From positions 1-6,256 of the forward strand of contig JBGAKX010000201.1 of NCBI GenBank assembly GCA_044224215.1: 6,256 bases of DNA. Direction: 5' to 3'. The position numbers and the translations under genes are program-made. Origin of the DNA: DAOMFM01 sp035429825. GTDB lineage: Bacteria; Acidobacteriota; Blastocatellia; UBA7656; JADIYM01. Of the stretch, positions 1-5,647 are shown in pieces (position 1 is the first letter of the stretch; the number at the start of each line of letters is the position of its first letter). The notes beneath the pieces were generated by a model. The model was not told the origin of the DNA. It worked only from the letters and a program-made list of their open reading frames with translations, and did not search any database.

Positions 1-219
1 CGCTGCGACGTAACACCCCTAAATGCAGCAACTTAGCGTGAACGCGTACCTGGCACCCTGGAAGACTCTCCGTCCGAGGCAAATTTGATCATAATAACCA
101 TTATCGGACGCATTGTCGCACATCGCATCCAGGTCAAATCAATCGCGAGCAAGAGTCCTGTCCGATGTCGTCATGAAGGCGTGGACGAACACGCCCATCG
201 AAGCCGTTGACTCGGGTCT
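1..219. other. Non-coding stretch upstream of the padR operon
   Basis: I see no convincing open reading frame on either strand here. The stretch contains an AT-rich patch around 81-104, unusual for this GC-rich window, which lies inside a nested inverted repeat listed separately. No tRNA or other RNA gene is recognisable. Whatever gene lies to the left of the window probably ends or begins before base 1. Confidence 0.6.
71..110. repeat. Nested inverted repeat (outer 7 bp, inner 5 bp)
   Basis: CGTCCGA at 71-77 is the exact reverse complement of TCGGACG at 104-110. Between them, ATAAT at 91-95 is the reverse complement of ATTAT at 100-104, with a 4-base AACC loop (the two right arms share base 104). 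The right-hand side is therefore a compact AT-rich hairpin inside a GC-rich clamp. No T-tract follows, so an intrinsic terminator is unlikely. A protein-binding site or the structured end of an upstream transcript are both possible. The repeats are directly visible; the function is unknown. Confidence 0.5.
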
Positions 220-248
220 TTGGCATACATAGAAGCATTATGTATAGT
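220..248 (+). promoter_or_regulatory. Sigma-70-type promoter of the padR operon
   Basis: TTGGCA at 220-225 matches the -35 consensus at five of six bases. TATAGT at 243-248 matches the -10 consensus at five of six. The spacer is exactly 17 bases. Transcription should start near 255, only a few bases before the ATG at 259, so the message would be nearly leaderless. This also argues against translation starting at the in-frame TTG at 220, because that codon is the -35 box. Confidence 0.7.
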
Positions 249-255
249 GCTTCTA
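225..255. promoter_or_regulatory. Probable PadR operator (overlapping inverted repeats)
   Basis: Two perfect inverted repeats interleave. ATACAT (225-230) pairs with ATGTAT (240-245) across 9 bases, and TAGAAGCA (230-237) pairs with TGCTTCTA (248-255) across 10 bases. Together they cover the spacer, the -10 box and the expected transcription start of the padR promoter. PadR proteins bind AT-rich dyads and commonly repress their own operon, so self-repression is the natural reading. The repeats are seen directly; that PadR binds them is inferred. Confidence 0.6.
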
Positions 256-258
256 CGC

Positions 259-597
259 ATGGACATCAACAAGGACCTCGTTGCTGCCTCCGCCACGCCG
301 CTCGTGCTCGCCATCCTTGCAGAAGGCGACAGCTACGGCTACGCCATCATCAGGCGAGTGGCCGAGTTGTCAGTCGGGCACCTGCAGTGGACCGACGGCA
401 TGCTCTATCCCGTCCTTCACCGGCTTGAGCGCCAGGGTTACATCGCGGCGAACTGGTCCACGTCAGAGAGCGGCCGCAGGCGCAAGTACTACCGGATCAC
501 GAACGAAGGTCGGGCGCAGCTCGCCGCCCAGCGGCAGCAGTGGAAGGCCGTCGACGACACCCTCCGGGGAATCTGGATGCAGACGTGCACCGCATGA
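259..597 (+). CDS. PadR-family transcriptional regulator
   Basis: This is a 112-residue winged-helix repressor of the short PadR type. The family signatures are clear: SYGYAI at residues 25-30, the recognition-helix region DGMLYPVLHRLER at 46-58, and the wing GRRRKYYRIT at 72-81. These are followed by a single C-terminal helix (about 83-105) used for dimerisation in this subfamily. The ATG at 259 is chosen because homologous short PadR proteins begin with a similar MDI.KDL segment and because the in-frame TTG at 220 is the promoter -35 box. There is no visible Shine-Dalgarno sequence and the leader is only a few bases long. The stop codon overlaps the start of the membrane-protein gene (ATGA), so the two are translationally coupled and presumably co-repressed through the dyads at 225-255. 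The inducing ligand cannot be inferred. Confidence 0.92.
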   Translation: MDINKDLVAASATPLVLAILAEGDSYGYAIIRRVAELSVGHLQWTDGMLYPVLHRLERQGYIAANWSTSESGRRRKYYRITNEGRAQLAAQRQQWKAVDDTLRGIWMQTCTA

Positions 598-1967
598 CGA
601 GCTTCGGCGATCAGACAATCGAGGATCAAATCGCGCAATGGCGGACGTACCTGCGCAGCCGGCAGGCCGTTCACGCACCCGACGTCGAGGAGCTCGAGGG
701 ACATCTGCGCGACCAGATGACGGCACTCACCGAGGCGGGCCTCGCCGCGGACGAAGCCTTCTTCATCGCGGTCAAGCGGATGGGCAACCTCGATGCGTTG
801 TCGCGCGAGTTCGCACGCGCGCATTCCGAGCGGCTATGGAAGCAGTTGGTCATGGCGCATAACGATGACGAGCCGGCGAACACCGCACCCGCTGAGCCGC
901 TCGTCGTACTGGGCCTGGCCATTGCCGCGGCGGTTGCCATCAAGTTGCCGGCGCTGTTCGGTCATCCGATCAACCCTGACGACGAGCTGCCGCTGTTCTA
1001 CGCCAGGAACGCCAGCCTCTTCGTCTTCCCGCTGCTCGCCCTTTACTTTCTGTGGAAACGTGGGTCGAGCGTGGCAAGCGGCCTCTGGCTCGCCCTGCCC
1101 TTTGCGGCCGGGTGTGTGTTCGCAAACGTCTTCCCTTTCCCCGCGCAAAGCGACACTCAGGTGCTGACCATACTGCACCTGCCGATCGCCCTGTGGCTGG
1201 CCGTGGGGTTCGCGTACGTGCGAGGCCGCTGGTTCGCCGACGGTGGCCGCATGAATTTCGTCCGGTTCTCGGGCGAGCTGGCGATCTACTACGTGCTCAT
1301 CGCCCTCGGCGGGATCGTCCTCATGCTCTTTACGTTCATGATGTTCCGCGCCATCGACGTGAACGCTGACTGGTTCGTCGCGGGCTGGCTGATTCCATGC
1401 GGGGCAGCCGGGGCCGTACTTGTCGGATCCTGGCTGGTGGAGGCGAAGCAGAGCGTCATCGAGAACATGGCTCCGGTGCTGACCAGACTATTTACGCCAC
1501 TCCTCACGATTCTGCTCCTCGCGTTTCTGGTCACGATGGTATGGACAGGCAGCCCCATCAACGTGAAGCGGGAGGTACTGATCGGCTTCGATCTGCTGCT
1601 GGCCGTCGTCGTCGGGCTGGTGCTCTATGCCGCCTCCGCGCGCGACCCGCAGGCGCCGCCTGACGTGTTCGACGGCCTGCAACTGCTTCTCATTGTGAGC
1701 GCGATCGTGGTGGATGGGGTGGCGCTCGCGGCGATCGCATCCCGCATCTCCGAGTTCGGCTTCACTCCCAACCGTGTGGCGGCTCTTGGCGAAAATATCA
1801 TTCTGCTCGTCAATCTCGCGTGGTCGGCGTGGCTCTATGCGTCCTTCCTGCGACGACGGGGTTCCTTTGCTGCCTTGGAGCGATGGCAGGTCACCTACCT
1901 CCCCGTGTACACCATGTGGGCGGCACTTGTGGTTGTCGTGTTCCCGCCATTGTTCGGCTACCGTTGA
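594..1967 (+). CDS. Polytopic membrane protein with permease-prefix-like N-terminus (DUF4153-like)
   Basis: The protein has 457 residues. The first ~85 form a soluble, helical, charged region (around VEELEGHLRDQ at 31-41, AADEAFFIAVKRMG at 51-64, then LSREFARAHSERLW) that closely resembles the 'permease prefix' found in front of MacB/FtsX-like ABC permeases in Acidobacteriota and relatives. The rest is about eleven hydrophobic helices, roughly at 101-120, 137-155, 159-178, 189-209, 227-251, 259-282, 298-317, 328-348, 362-383, 400-418 and 434-454. No MacB periplasmic domain and no ABC ATPase are seen. The C-terminal part (ISEFGFTPNRVAALGEN at 385-401, WQVTYLPVY at 431-439) recalls the uncharacterised DUF4153 family; I recall this from memory and have not searched it. 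The ATG at 594 overlaps the padR stop (ATGA), so it is the coupled second gene. An open frame extends back to 540, but that part is antiparallel to nothing useful and lies in padR. The substrate, if any, is unknown. Confidence 0.8.
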   Translation: MTSFGDQTIEDQIAQWRTYLRSRQAVHAPDVEELEGHLRDQMTALTEAGLAADEAFFIAVKRMGNLDALSREFARAHSERLWKQLVMAHNDDEPANTAPAEPLVVLGLAIAAAVAIKLPALFGHPINPDDELPLFYARNASLFVFPLLALYFLWKRGSSVASGLWLALPFAAGCVFANVFPFPAQSDTQVLTILHLPIALWLAVGFAYVRGRWFADGGRMNFVRFSGELAIYYVLIALGGIVLMLFTFMMFRAIDVNADWFVAGWLIPCGAAGAVLVGSWLVEAKQSVIENMAPVLTRLFTPLLTILLLAFLVTMVWTGSPINVKREVLIGFDLLLAVVVGLVLYAASARDPQAPPDVFDGLQLLLIVSAIVVDGVALAAIASRISEFGFTPNRVAALGENIILLVNLAWSAWLYASFLRRRGSFAALERWQVTYLPVYTMWAALVVVVFPPLFGYR

Positions 1968-2121
1968 TGCATTGCCGGGGCACCGCACCGGCGGATTGTC
2001 CTGACTCGTCGCGAGAGCATGAGCCGATGAGCTGCGCGAGCCGGCGCTCACGGAATGTGCATCGGGAGCACCTCACTCTCGCGCCGAGCCATCCGAGAAC
2101 ACGAATCACCGCCGGATCACG
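1968..2121. other. Convergent intergenic gap
   Basis: This stretch separates the plus-strand membrane-protein gene from the minus-strand YdhR-like gene. GCCGG (1974-1978) can pair with CCGGC (1988-1992), but no T-tract follows on either strand. I therefore cannot call an intrinsic terminator, and no small gene is supported. Confidence 0.5.
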
Positions 2122-2418
2122 TCACGCCCGGGTGTTCTCCACAAGTGTGGCAATTTGCACGAACTCGACACTTGGGCGCACGCCGTAGAGACCGGTCACC
2201 CGCTCGAGTAACTCATCCGTAAAGAACGCCTTGGCCGCGTCCTCCGAATCCCAAACATAGAAGTTCACGGCCTCACGCTTTTCGGAATTGAGCGTGAAGG
2301 CCTTTGAGCGTAGCCCCGGCATTCCTTCAAATCGTGCGCGCGCGGTCTCAGCAATCTTCCGCACGGCTTGCTCGTCGAAATTATCTCCGTAGCGAAACGT
2401 CACGAACACACCGATCAT
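2122..2418 (-). CDS. YdhR-like dimeric alpha/beta-barrel protein (putative monooxygenase)
   Basis: The product is 98 residues, the usual size of a single-domain ferredoxin-like alpha/beta-barrel protein. It starts with a hydrophobic strand (MIGVFVTFRY), followed by an amphipathic helix (about 14-32, EQAVRKIAETARARF), the motif PGLRSKAFTLNSEKREAVNFYVWDS (34-58), a second helix with SEDAAKAFFTDEL (58-70), and a last strand SVEFVQIATLVE (83-94). The order 'GL..K....NSE...A...Y.W.S...A..F' is that of the E. coli YdhR group and of antibiotic-biosynthesis-monooxygenase-like small proteins, which act as homodimers, sometimes on aromatic substrates. The enzymatic activity is inferred from the fold only. 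The ATG is supported by AGGAG six bases upstream. It lies 63 bases downstream of the DUF1801 gene on the same strand and may be co-transcribed with it. Confidence 0.8.
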   Translation of the reverse strand: MIGVFVTFRYGDNFDEQAVRKIAETARARFEGMPGLRSKAFTLNSEKREAVNFYVWDSEDAAKAFFTDELLERVTGLYGVRPSVEFVQIATLVENTRA

Positions 2419-2423
2419 GTCGG

Positions 2424-2432
2424 ACTCCTCTC
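2424..2432 (-). promoter_or_regulatory. Shine-Dalgarno site of the YdhR-like gene
   Basis: Read on the minus strand this is GAGAGGAGT, with AGGAG (2429-2425) six bases before the ATG (2418-2416). It fixes the start of the YdhR-like gene and is stronger than the sites of most other genes in the window. Confidence 0.75.
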
Positions 2433-2481
2433 GAATTCATTGCCAAGAACACCACGTCACAGTCTAAACGGCCAGCGCGTG

Positions 2482-2976
2482 TCAGGCGGGGCGACGGCGC
2501 TGACGCGGCTTGGCCGATTCCGAACGAATGACCACCGGCCCGCGGCCGGTGGGCGCAAACGGGACGCTATTGCGCGCGATCGCCTCGTCGGCCAGGCGCG
2601 CGACCTCCGGACGAGCGAGCGTGGACGCGCCCTCCAGTTGAATCCAGCGCGCCTGGGTGCCGGCCCCTCGCAGCAGTTTGTCAGGATCCGGCAATCCCTT
2701 GCCACGATTGAAGTACAGCTTCACGCCGTCCCCGCTCGCTCGGATTGCAAAAACCCCATCGTACCCGTGCTCGTTTGGTGAACAGCTGATGACGACGCAG
2801 TCACGATACTCGTACACCACCTCGTGCGCGGTGGGGAGACGCTTTTTCAGCCATCGTCGCGCCGCGCCTACGAGCTTTTCATGCGCTGGCGCGAACTTGA
2901 CGACAAGCCCACGCAACTGGGCTTCCGCCGATCGTCGCGCCGCCGCAGATTGGGTGCTCGGCTTTGAAGTGCTCAT
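2482..2976 (-). CDS. DUF1801 domain-containing protein
   Basis: The product is 164 residues. Residues about 20-137 match the general pattern of DUF1801 (the YdhG/YjhX-like fold related to frataxin-type folds): a helix AHEKLVGAARRWLKKRLP (31-48), then HEVVYEYRDCVVISCSP (51-67), YDGVFAIRASGDGVKLYFNRGKGLPDP (72-98), LLRGAGTQARWIQLEG (101-116) and a closing helix PEVARLADEAIARN (123-136). The N-terminal 18 residues are Ser/Ala-rich and the C-terminal tail (residues 151-164, RQRRRP) is strongly basic; both look disordered. Although the frame is open back to 3189, the ATG at 2976 is chosen because the family homology begins shortly after it, GGAG lies nine bases upstream, and the upstream residues look non-coding. 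The molecular function of DUF1801 proteins is not established. The YdhR-like gene follows 63 bases downstream. Confidence 0.82.
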   Translation of the reverse strand: MSTSKPSTQSAAARRSAEAQLRGLVVKFAPAHEKLVGAARRWLKKRLPTAHEVVYEYRDCVVISCSPNEHGYDGVFAIRASGDGVKLYFNRGKGLPDPDKLLRGAGTQARWIQLEGASTLARPEVARLADEAIARNSVPFAPTGRGPVVIRSESAKPRQRRRPA

Positions 2977-3303
2977 GACTTGAAGCTCCGCCTGGCTGTG
3001 AGATTGACGGCCAATTGCCGACCCGTAAGGCTGATCGGGCTTGCTATAGAACTTCTCCCGCTCAGCTGCGGACCCAGAGTACCGCATGTCGCCTGCCCTT
3101 GGAATTGAACCTCCGCACCGCTGAGCGGCCGGCCATCGCCGGCTGCTGACCGGCACAGAATTTGGCCGGCAGTCATCTCCTTTGCACACACGACGGAGAG
3201 ATGGCCGTCGGCGGCGACACGCGTTGGTGCCAGGTGGTACTCAACTCGGTAGCCCCGCCTGCCCCGGTCAAGTTCGTCGGATCGATGTTTGGCCCGCGGT
3301 TCG
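2977..3303. other. Non-coding stretch between divergent genes
   Basis: The DUF1801 gene leaves to the left and the oxidoreductase to the right, so both promoters must lie in or next to this stretch. Open frames crossing it (such as the upstream extension of DUF1801 and 3162-3368) have no recognisable protein character. The conspicuous content is a GC-rich cluster of GCCGGC palindromes at 3127-3170, listed separately. I found no convincing sigma-70 promoter for the DUF1801 gene; a TATAGC on the minus strand at 3048-3043 lacks a partner -35. Confidence 0.55.
3127..3170. repeat. Cluster of GCCGGC palindromes
   Basis: GCCGGC occurs at 3128-3133 (inside the 8-bp palindrome GGCCGGCC, 3127-3134), 3138-3143 and 3165-3170, with a near copy ACCGGC at 3149-3154. 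GCCGG (3138-3142) can pair with CCGGC (3150-3154) over a 7-base loop, giving a short hairpin. The copies are directly visible. No known element is recognised and the cluster may be chance in GC-rich DNA. Confidence 0.4.
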
Positions 3304-3330
3304 TGTCACAGAATGACGACGTATTTCGTC
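3304..3330 (+). promoter_or_regulatory. ECF41-type sigma promoter (TGTCACA / CGTC)
   Basis: TGTCACA at 3304-3310 and CGTC at 3327-3330 are separated by 16 bases. These are the -35 and -10 elements known for ECF41 sigma factors, and such promoters typically stand in front of the oxidoreductase, epimerase or carboxymuconolactone-decarboxylase gene paired with the sigma factor. Here the paired oxidoreductase starts at 3365 and the ECF41 gene follows it. Expected transcription start is around 3336-3340, giving a leader of about 25-30 bases. The match is read directly; its use by the local sigma factor is inferred from family knowledge. Confidence 0.8.
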
Positions 3331-3332
3331 AT
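3313..3332. repeat. Inverted repeat over the ECF41 -10 element
   Basis: ATGACGA (3313-3319) and TCGTCAT (3326-3332) are perfect reverse complements separated by six bases. The right arm contains the CGTC of the -10 element, so any protein bound here would compete with sigma. ATGACGAC also recurs at the start codon (3365-3372). Confidence 0.6.
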
Positions 3333-3360
3333 GCCTGCCAGAAGGTATTCTGGAGGCATG
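3330..3360 (+). repeat. Leader hairpin over the ribosome binding site
   Basis: CATGCCT (3330-3336) pairs with AGGCATG (3354-3360), and CCAGAA (3338-3343) with TTCTGG (3348-3353), closing on a GGTA loop. This makes a 13-bp stem interrupted only by a bulged G3337. The GGAGG site (3352-3356) lies within the right arm. If transcription starts near 3337 only the inner six pairs would exist in RNA, covering just the first two bases of GGAGG; a slightly earlier start would bury it fully. No T-tract follows, so this is not a terminator. Confidence 0.65.
3352..3356 (+). promoter_or_regulatory. Shine-Dalgarno site of the oxidoreductase gene
   Basis: GGAGG lies eight bases before the ATG at 3365, an acceptable spacing. 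A second ATG at 3358 is only one base away and out of frame, so 3365 is the usable start. The site is part of the right arm of the leader hairpin. Confidence 0.75.
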
Positions 3361-3367
3361 AGGCATG
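3354..3367 (+). repeat. Tandem AGGCATG duplication at the start codon
   Basis: AGGCATG occurs twice without a gap (3354-3360 and 3361-3367). The second copy contains the true ATG; the first contains an out-of-frame ATG. Because both copies complement CATGCCT at 3330-3336, the left arm has two alternative partners; with the second copy the pairing extends to 11 bases, TCGTCATGCCT (3326-3336) with AGGCATGACGA (3361-3371). Confidence 0.7.
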
Positions 3368-4678
3368 ACGACAGGCAACCACGCACAACCGGTCGACGTT
3401 GCGATCGTCGGAGCAGGACTTGCAGGCCTGACGGCCGCCAACCTGCTCGCTCAGGAGGGGTTATCGGTCGTTGTCTTCGAACGGTCACGCACTGTCGGTG
3501 GGCGCGCCGCCACCCGGCGTGACCGCGGCTACTCGCTCAACCTCGGTCCGCACGCGCTCTACCGAGCCGGCGCAGCAGCGCGCGTCCTCGGTCAGCTCGG
3601 GCTTGAGCCCGCAGGCTCGCGCACGACCGGCGACGGAACGTTCGCGATTCTCGGCGGCAAGCGACACCCGCTCCCGTCACATACATGGAAGCTGCTCTCG
3701 ACGAGCCTCCTCCCACTTGCCGCAAAGATCGAAGCTGCGCGCCTCTTTGCGCGGTTTCACACTATCGATTCAGCCGCGCTCGAGCACGTGCCGGCCGAAG
3801 CGTGGATCGAAAAGGCCGCGCGCCGCCCGGAAGTCCGTGCGCTTCTTCGTGGCCTCTTTCGTCTGACGACATACGCGGCAAACCTCGAAGCACTCAGCGC
3901 AGGCGCGGGTGTCCGTCAGGTCCAACTCGGTATTGGCGGAGGAGTCCGGTACCTCGACGGCGGCTGGCAGTCGATGGTCGATCTGCTCGCAGAGCGCGCA
4001 CGCGAACACGGCGCGCGAATCGTCGAAAGCGCGCCCGTCACGTTCGTCGACTACGGCGACTCGGTGCGGGGCATTCACAGAGCTGACGGCTCGTTCGTCG
4101 AGGCGTCGACAGTCATCCTCGCGACGGACCCGGCGACAGCGCAGCGCGTAACGGCACGTAACGGCGTCTCGCCTTTCGATCGCGCCGCGAAGAACGCCGT
4201 ACCTGTTCTTGCCGCGTCGCTCGATCTTGCGCTCGACGGTGGCGCGCGGCGCGCGAACTTTGCCATCGGGCTTGACCAGCCGCTCTATTTTTCGGTCCAC
4301 TCGGCATGGGCAGATCTTGCGCCCGCCGGAGGCACCGTGATCCATGCGGCAAAGTACCTCGACACCGCGCCAGGTCGAGCGACAGGCGCGATCCGGGCCG
4401 AACTTGAAGCGCTCGTCGATTCGATCGTTCCGGACTGGCGAGAGCACGTCGTGACGGAGCGATTCCTTCCGTCGCTCGTCGTCTCGAACGCTCTCGTGAC
4501 GGCAAAGGACGGGTATTCCGGTCGGCAAACTGTGACAACACCCGGAATCCGCGGGCTCTTTGTCGCCGGCGATTGGGTCGGTTCCGAGGGCATTCTCGCG
4601 GACGCGTCGTTTGCGAGCGCGCAACAGGCCGCGACGGAACTCATCGCCACCGGCGGGTCGCGCGTTGCAGCGGCCTGA
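3365..4678 (+). CDS. FAD-dependent oxidoreductase (phytoene desaturase / amine oxidase fold), ECF41-associated
   Basis: The 437-residue protein is a flavin oxidoreductase with an N-terminal Rossmann FAD-binding motif: VDVAIVGAGLAGLTAANLL (10-28; GAGLAG at 16-21), acidic E39 at the end of the second strand to hold the ribose, and VGGRAAT (44-50), the GG motif typical of CrtI, protoporphyrinogen-oxidase and monoamine-oxidase relatives. The GGGVRYLDGGWQSMVDLL stretch (191-208) is the second conserved region. GLFVAGDWVGSEGILADAS (397-415) is the C-terminal flavin-binding segment, and the final helix closes the domain. Length fits the family (about 430-500). No signal peptide or membrane helix is evident. 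The substrate is not predictable; no carotenoid genes are nearby. The ATG is supported by GGAGG eight bases upstream. It is the first gene of an operon with the ECF41 sigma gene (21-base gap) behind an ECF41-type promoter, making it the expected main target, in the oxidoreductase class of genes that accompany ECF41 factors. Confidence 0.88.
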   Translation: MTTGNHAQPVDVAIVGAGLAGLTAANLLAQEGLSVVVFERSRTVGGRAATRRDRGYSLNLGPHALYRAGAAARVLGQLGLEPAGSRTTGDGTFAILGGKRHPLPSHTWKLLSTSLLPLAAKIEAARLFARFHTIDSAALEHVPAEAWIEKAARRPEVRALLRGLFRLTTYAANLEALSAGAGVRQVQLGIGGGVRYLDGGWQSMVDLLAERAREHGARIVESAPVTFVDYGDSVRGIHRADGSFVEASTVILATDPATAQRVTARNGVSPFDRAAKNAVPVLAASLDLALDGGARRANFAIGLDQPLYFSVHSAWADLAPAGGTVIHAAKYLDTAPGRATGAIRAELEALVDSIVPDWREHVVTERFLPSLVVSNALVTAKDGYSGRQTVTTPGIRGLFVAGDWVGSEGILADASFASAQQAATELIATGGSRVAAA

Positions 4679-4699
4679 CGCCCTGATGCCGTGAGACCG

Positions 4700-5572
4700 A
4701 TGGACAGAGCCGAGGCATTCGAGGAGCATCGCGGCAGACTTTTCGGCATTGCGTATCGCATGCTGGGCAGCGCGGCCGACGCCGAGGACGTCGTGCAGGA
4801 CGCGTTCCTGCGGTGGCTGGCAGTTGGCGACGAGACGATTGAATCGCCGGGCGCCTACCTTTCGACGATCGTCACACGACTGTCGATCGACGTCCTGCGA
4901 TCGGCGCGCATTCGCCGTGAAGAGTATGTCGGCCCCTGGCTTCCCGAGCCGATGCTGACCGACGGCCATCCCGATGCGAGCTCGAACGTCGCGCTCGCCG
5001 ATTCGCTGTCGATGGCGTTTCTCGTGCTGCTCGAGAGCCTCGGACCGGTCGAGCGCGCGGCATTCCTGCTGCGGGAAGTGTTCGAATACGAGTATGACGA
5101 GATCGCGGACATTCTCGAAAAATCCGAAGCTGCGTGCCGACAGATCGTCAAACGCGCAAAGGCGCACATTGCGGAGCGGCGTCCGCGATTTGAACCCTCA
5201 GTTGAACGGCGCAATGCGCTGACCTCGGAGTTTCTGCGCGCGATCGCGAGCGGTGACATGAACGGGTTGCTCGGAGTGTTTGCCGAGGACATCACGTTCT
5301 GGTCCGACGGCGGCGGAAAGGTGCGCGCGGCGCTCAACCCCGTGCACGGCGCCGACAGGGTGGCACGCCTGCTCCTCGGGCTTGTGAGCAAGGCGCCCGA
5401 CGATTTCTCATCCGAGCCCGCGATCATAAACGGCGAGCCGGGCACGGTGATGTACATCGGCGGGGCGGCGTACGCGACCATGACGCTGCACATCGGCCCG
5501 CGTGGAATCGAGCAGATCTACCTTGTCGTGAATCCCGACAAGCTTGGGGCGATCGGGTCGAGCCGCGGATGA
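4700..5572 (+). CDS. ECF41-family RNA polymerase sigma factor with fused SnoaL-like domain
   Basis: The protein has 290 residues. Region sigma-2 covers about 5-72 (HRGRLFGIAYRMLGSAADAEDVVQDAFLRW at 10-39 is the core-binding and -10 region) and sigma-4 about 105-158 (LESLGPVERAAFLLREVFEYEYDEIADIL then the recognition helix near 141-156). The linker carries YVGPWLPEP (76-84). A SnoaL-like C-terminal domain (about 170-285) contains DGGGK (203-207) and ends with NPDKL (278-282). These linker and C-terminal motifs are hallmarks of ECF41, in which the fused domain, rather than a separate anti-sigma protein, controls activity, and loss of the NPDKL end is reported to increase activity. All these motifs are intact. 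The ATG at 4700 is preferred over the GTG at 4691 because it gives the family's typical N-terminus; no strong Shine-Dalgarno is visible. Transcription most likely reads through from the ECF41 promoter at 3304, so it would feed back on itself. The signal is unknown. Confidence 0.95.
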   Translation: MDRAEAFEEHRGRLFGIAYRMLGSAADAEDVVQDAFLRWLAVGDETIESPGAYLSTIVTRLSIDVLRSARIRREEYVGPWLPEPMLTDGHPDASSNVALADSLSMAFLVLLESLGPVERAAFLLREVFEYEYDEIADILEKSEAACRQIVKRAKAHIAERRPRFEPSVERRNALTSEFLRAIASGDMNGLLGVFAEDITFWSDGGGKVRAALNPVHGADRVARLLLGLVSKAPDDFSSEPAIINGEPGTVMYIGGAAYATMTLHIGPRGIEQIYLVVNPDKLGAIGSSRG

Positions 5573-5647
5573 ACCCTGACTCGCGCGAATCCATCGAGTT
5601 AGTCAGCGCGCGGATTGACAGGCCACGCGTTCGACTGCCATCGCATT
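5573..5647. other. Convergent gap between sigma factor and acetyltransferase genes
   Basis: CTGACT (5576-5581) can pair with AGTCAG (5601-5606) over a 19-base loop, beginning just after the sigma stop. No T-tract follows on either strand. It may help end the two convergent transcripts but cannot be called a terminator. Confidence 0.4.

Noticed and set aside
1974..1992. Terminator hairpin after the membrane-protein gene
   Set aside because: The stem is only five pairs and no T-tract follows.
3095..3125. Possible tRNA T-arm on the minus strand (GGTTCAATTCC)
   Set aside because: The flanking bases do not form the five-pair T-stem and no acceptor or anticodon arm can be built. The similar GTTCAATTCC at 6221-6230 fails for the same reason.
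2977..3189. N-terminal extension of the DUF1801 protein by 71 residues
   Set aside because: The extra residues have no family similarity and look like translated intergenic DNA; the ATG at 2976 has a plausible Shine-Dalgarno.
3358..3522. Alternative start ATG at 3358 giving a different reading frame
   Set aside because: It is one base from GGAGG, too close for initiation, and the product is a short Arg-rich shadow of the oxidoreductase.
4508..4537. Second ECF41-like promoter on the minus strand (TGTCACA at 4537-4531)
   Set aside because: The nearest CGTC is 19 bases away instead of 16, and it would fire antisense inside the oxidoreductase gene.
3770..5167. 465-residue open frame on the minus strand across the oxidoreductase and sigma genes
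   Set aside because: It is antisense to two well-supported genes, is rich in Arg and Cys with no recognisable domain, and long antisense frames are common in GC-rich DNA.
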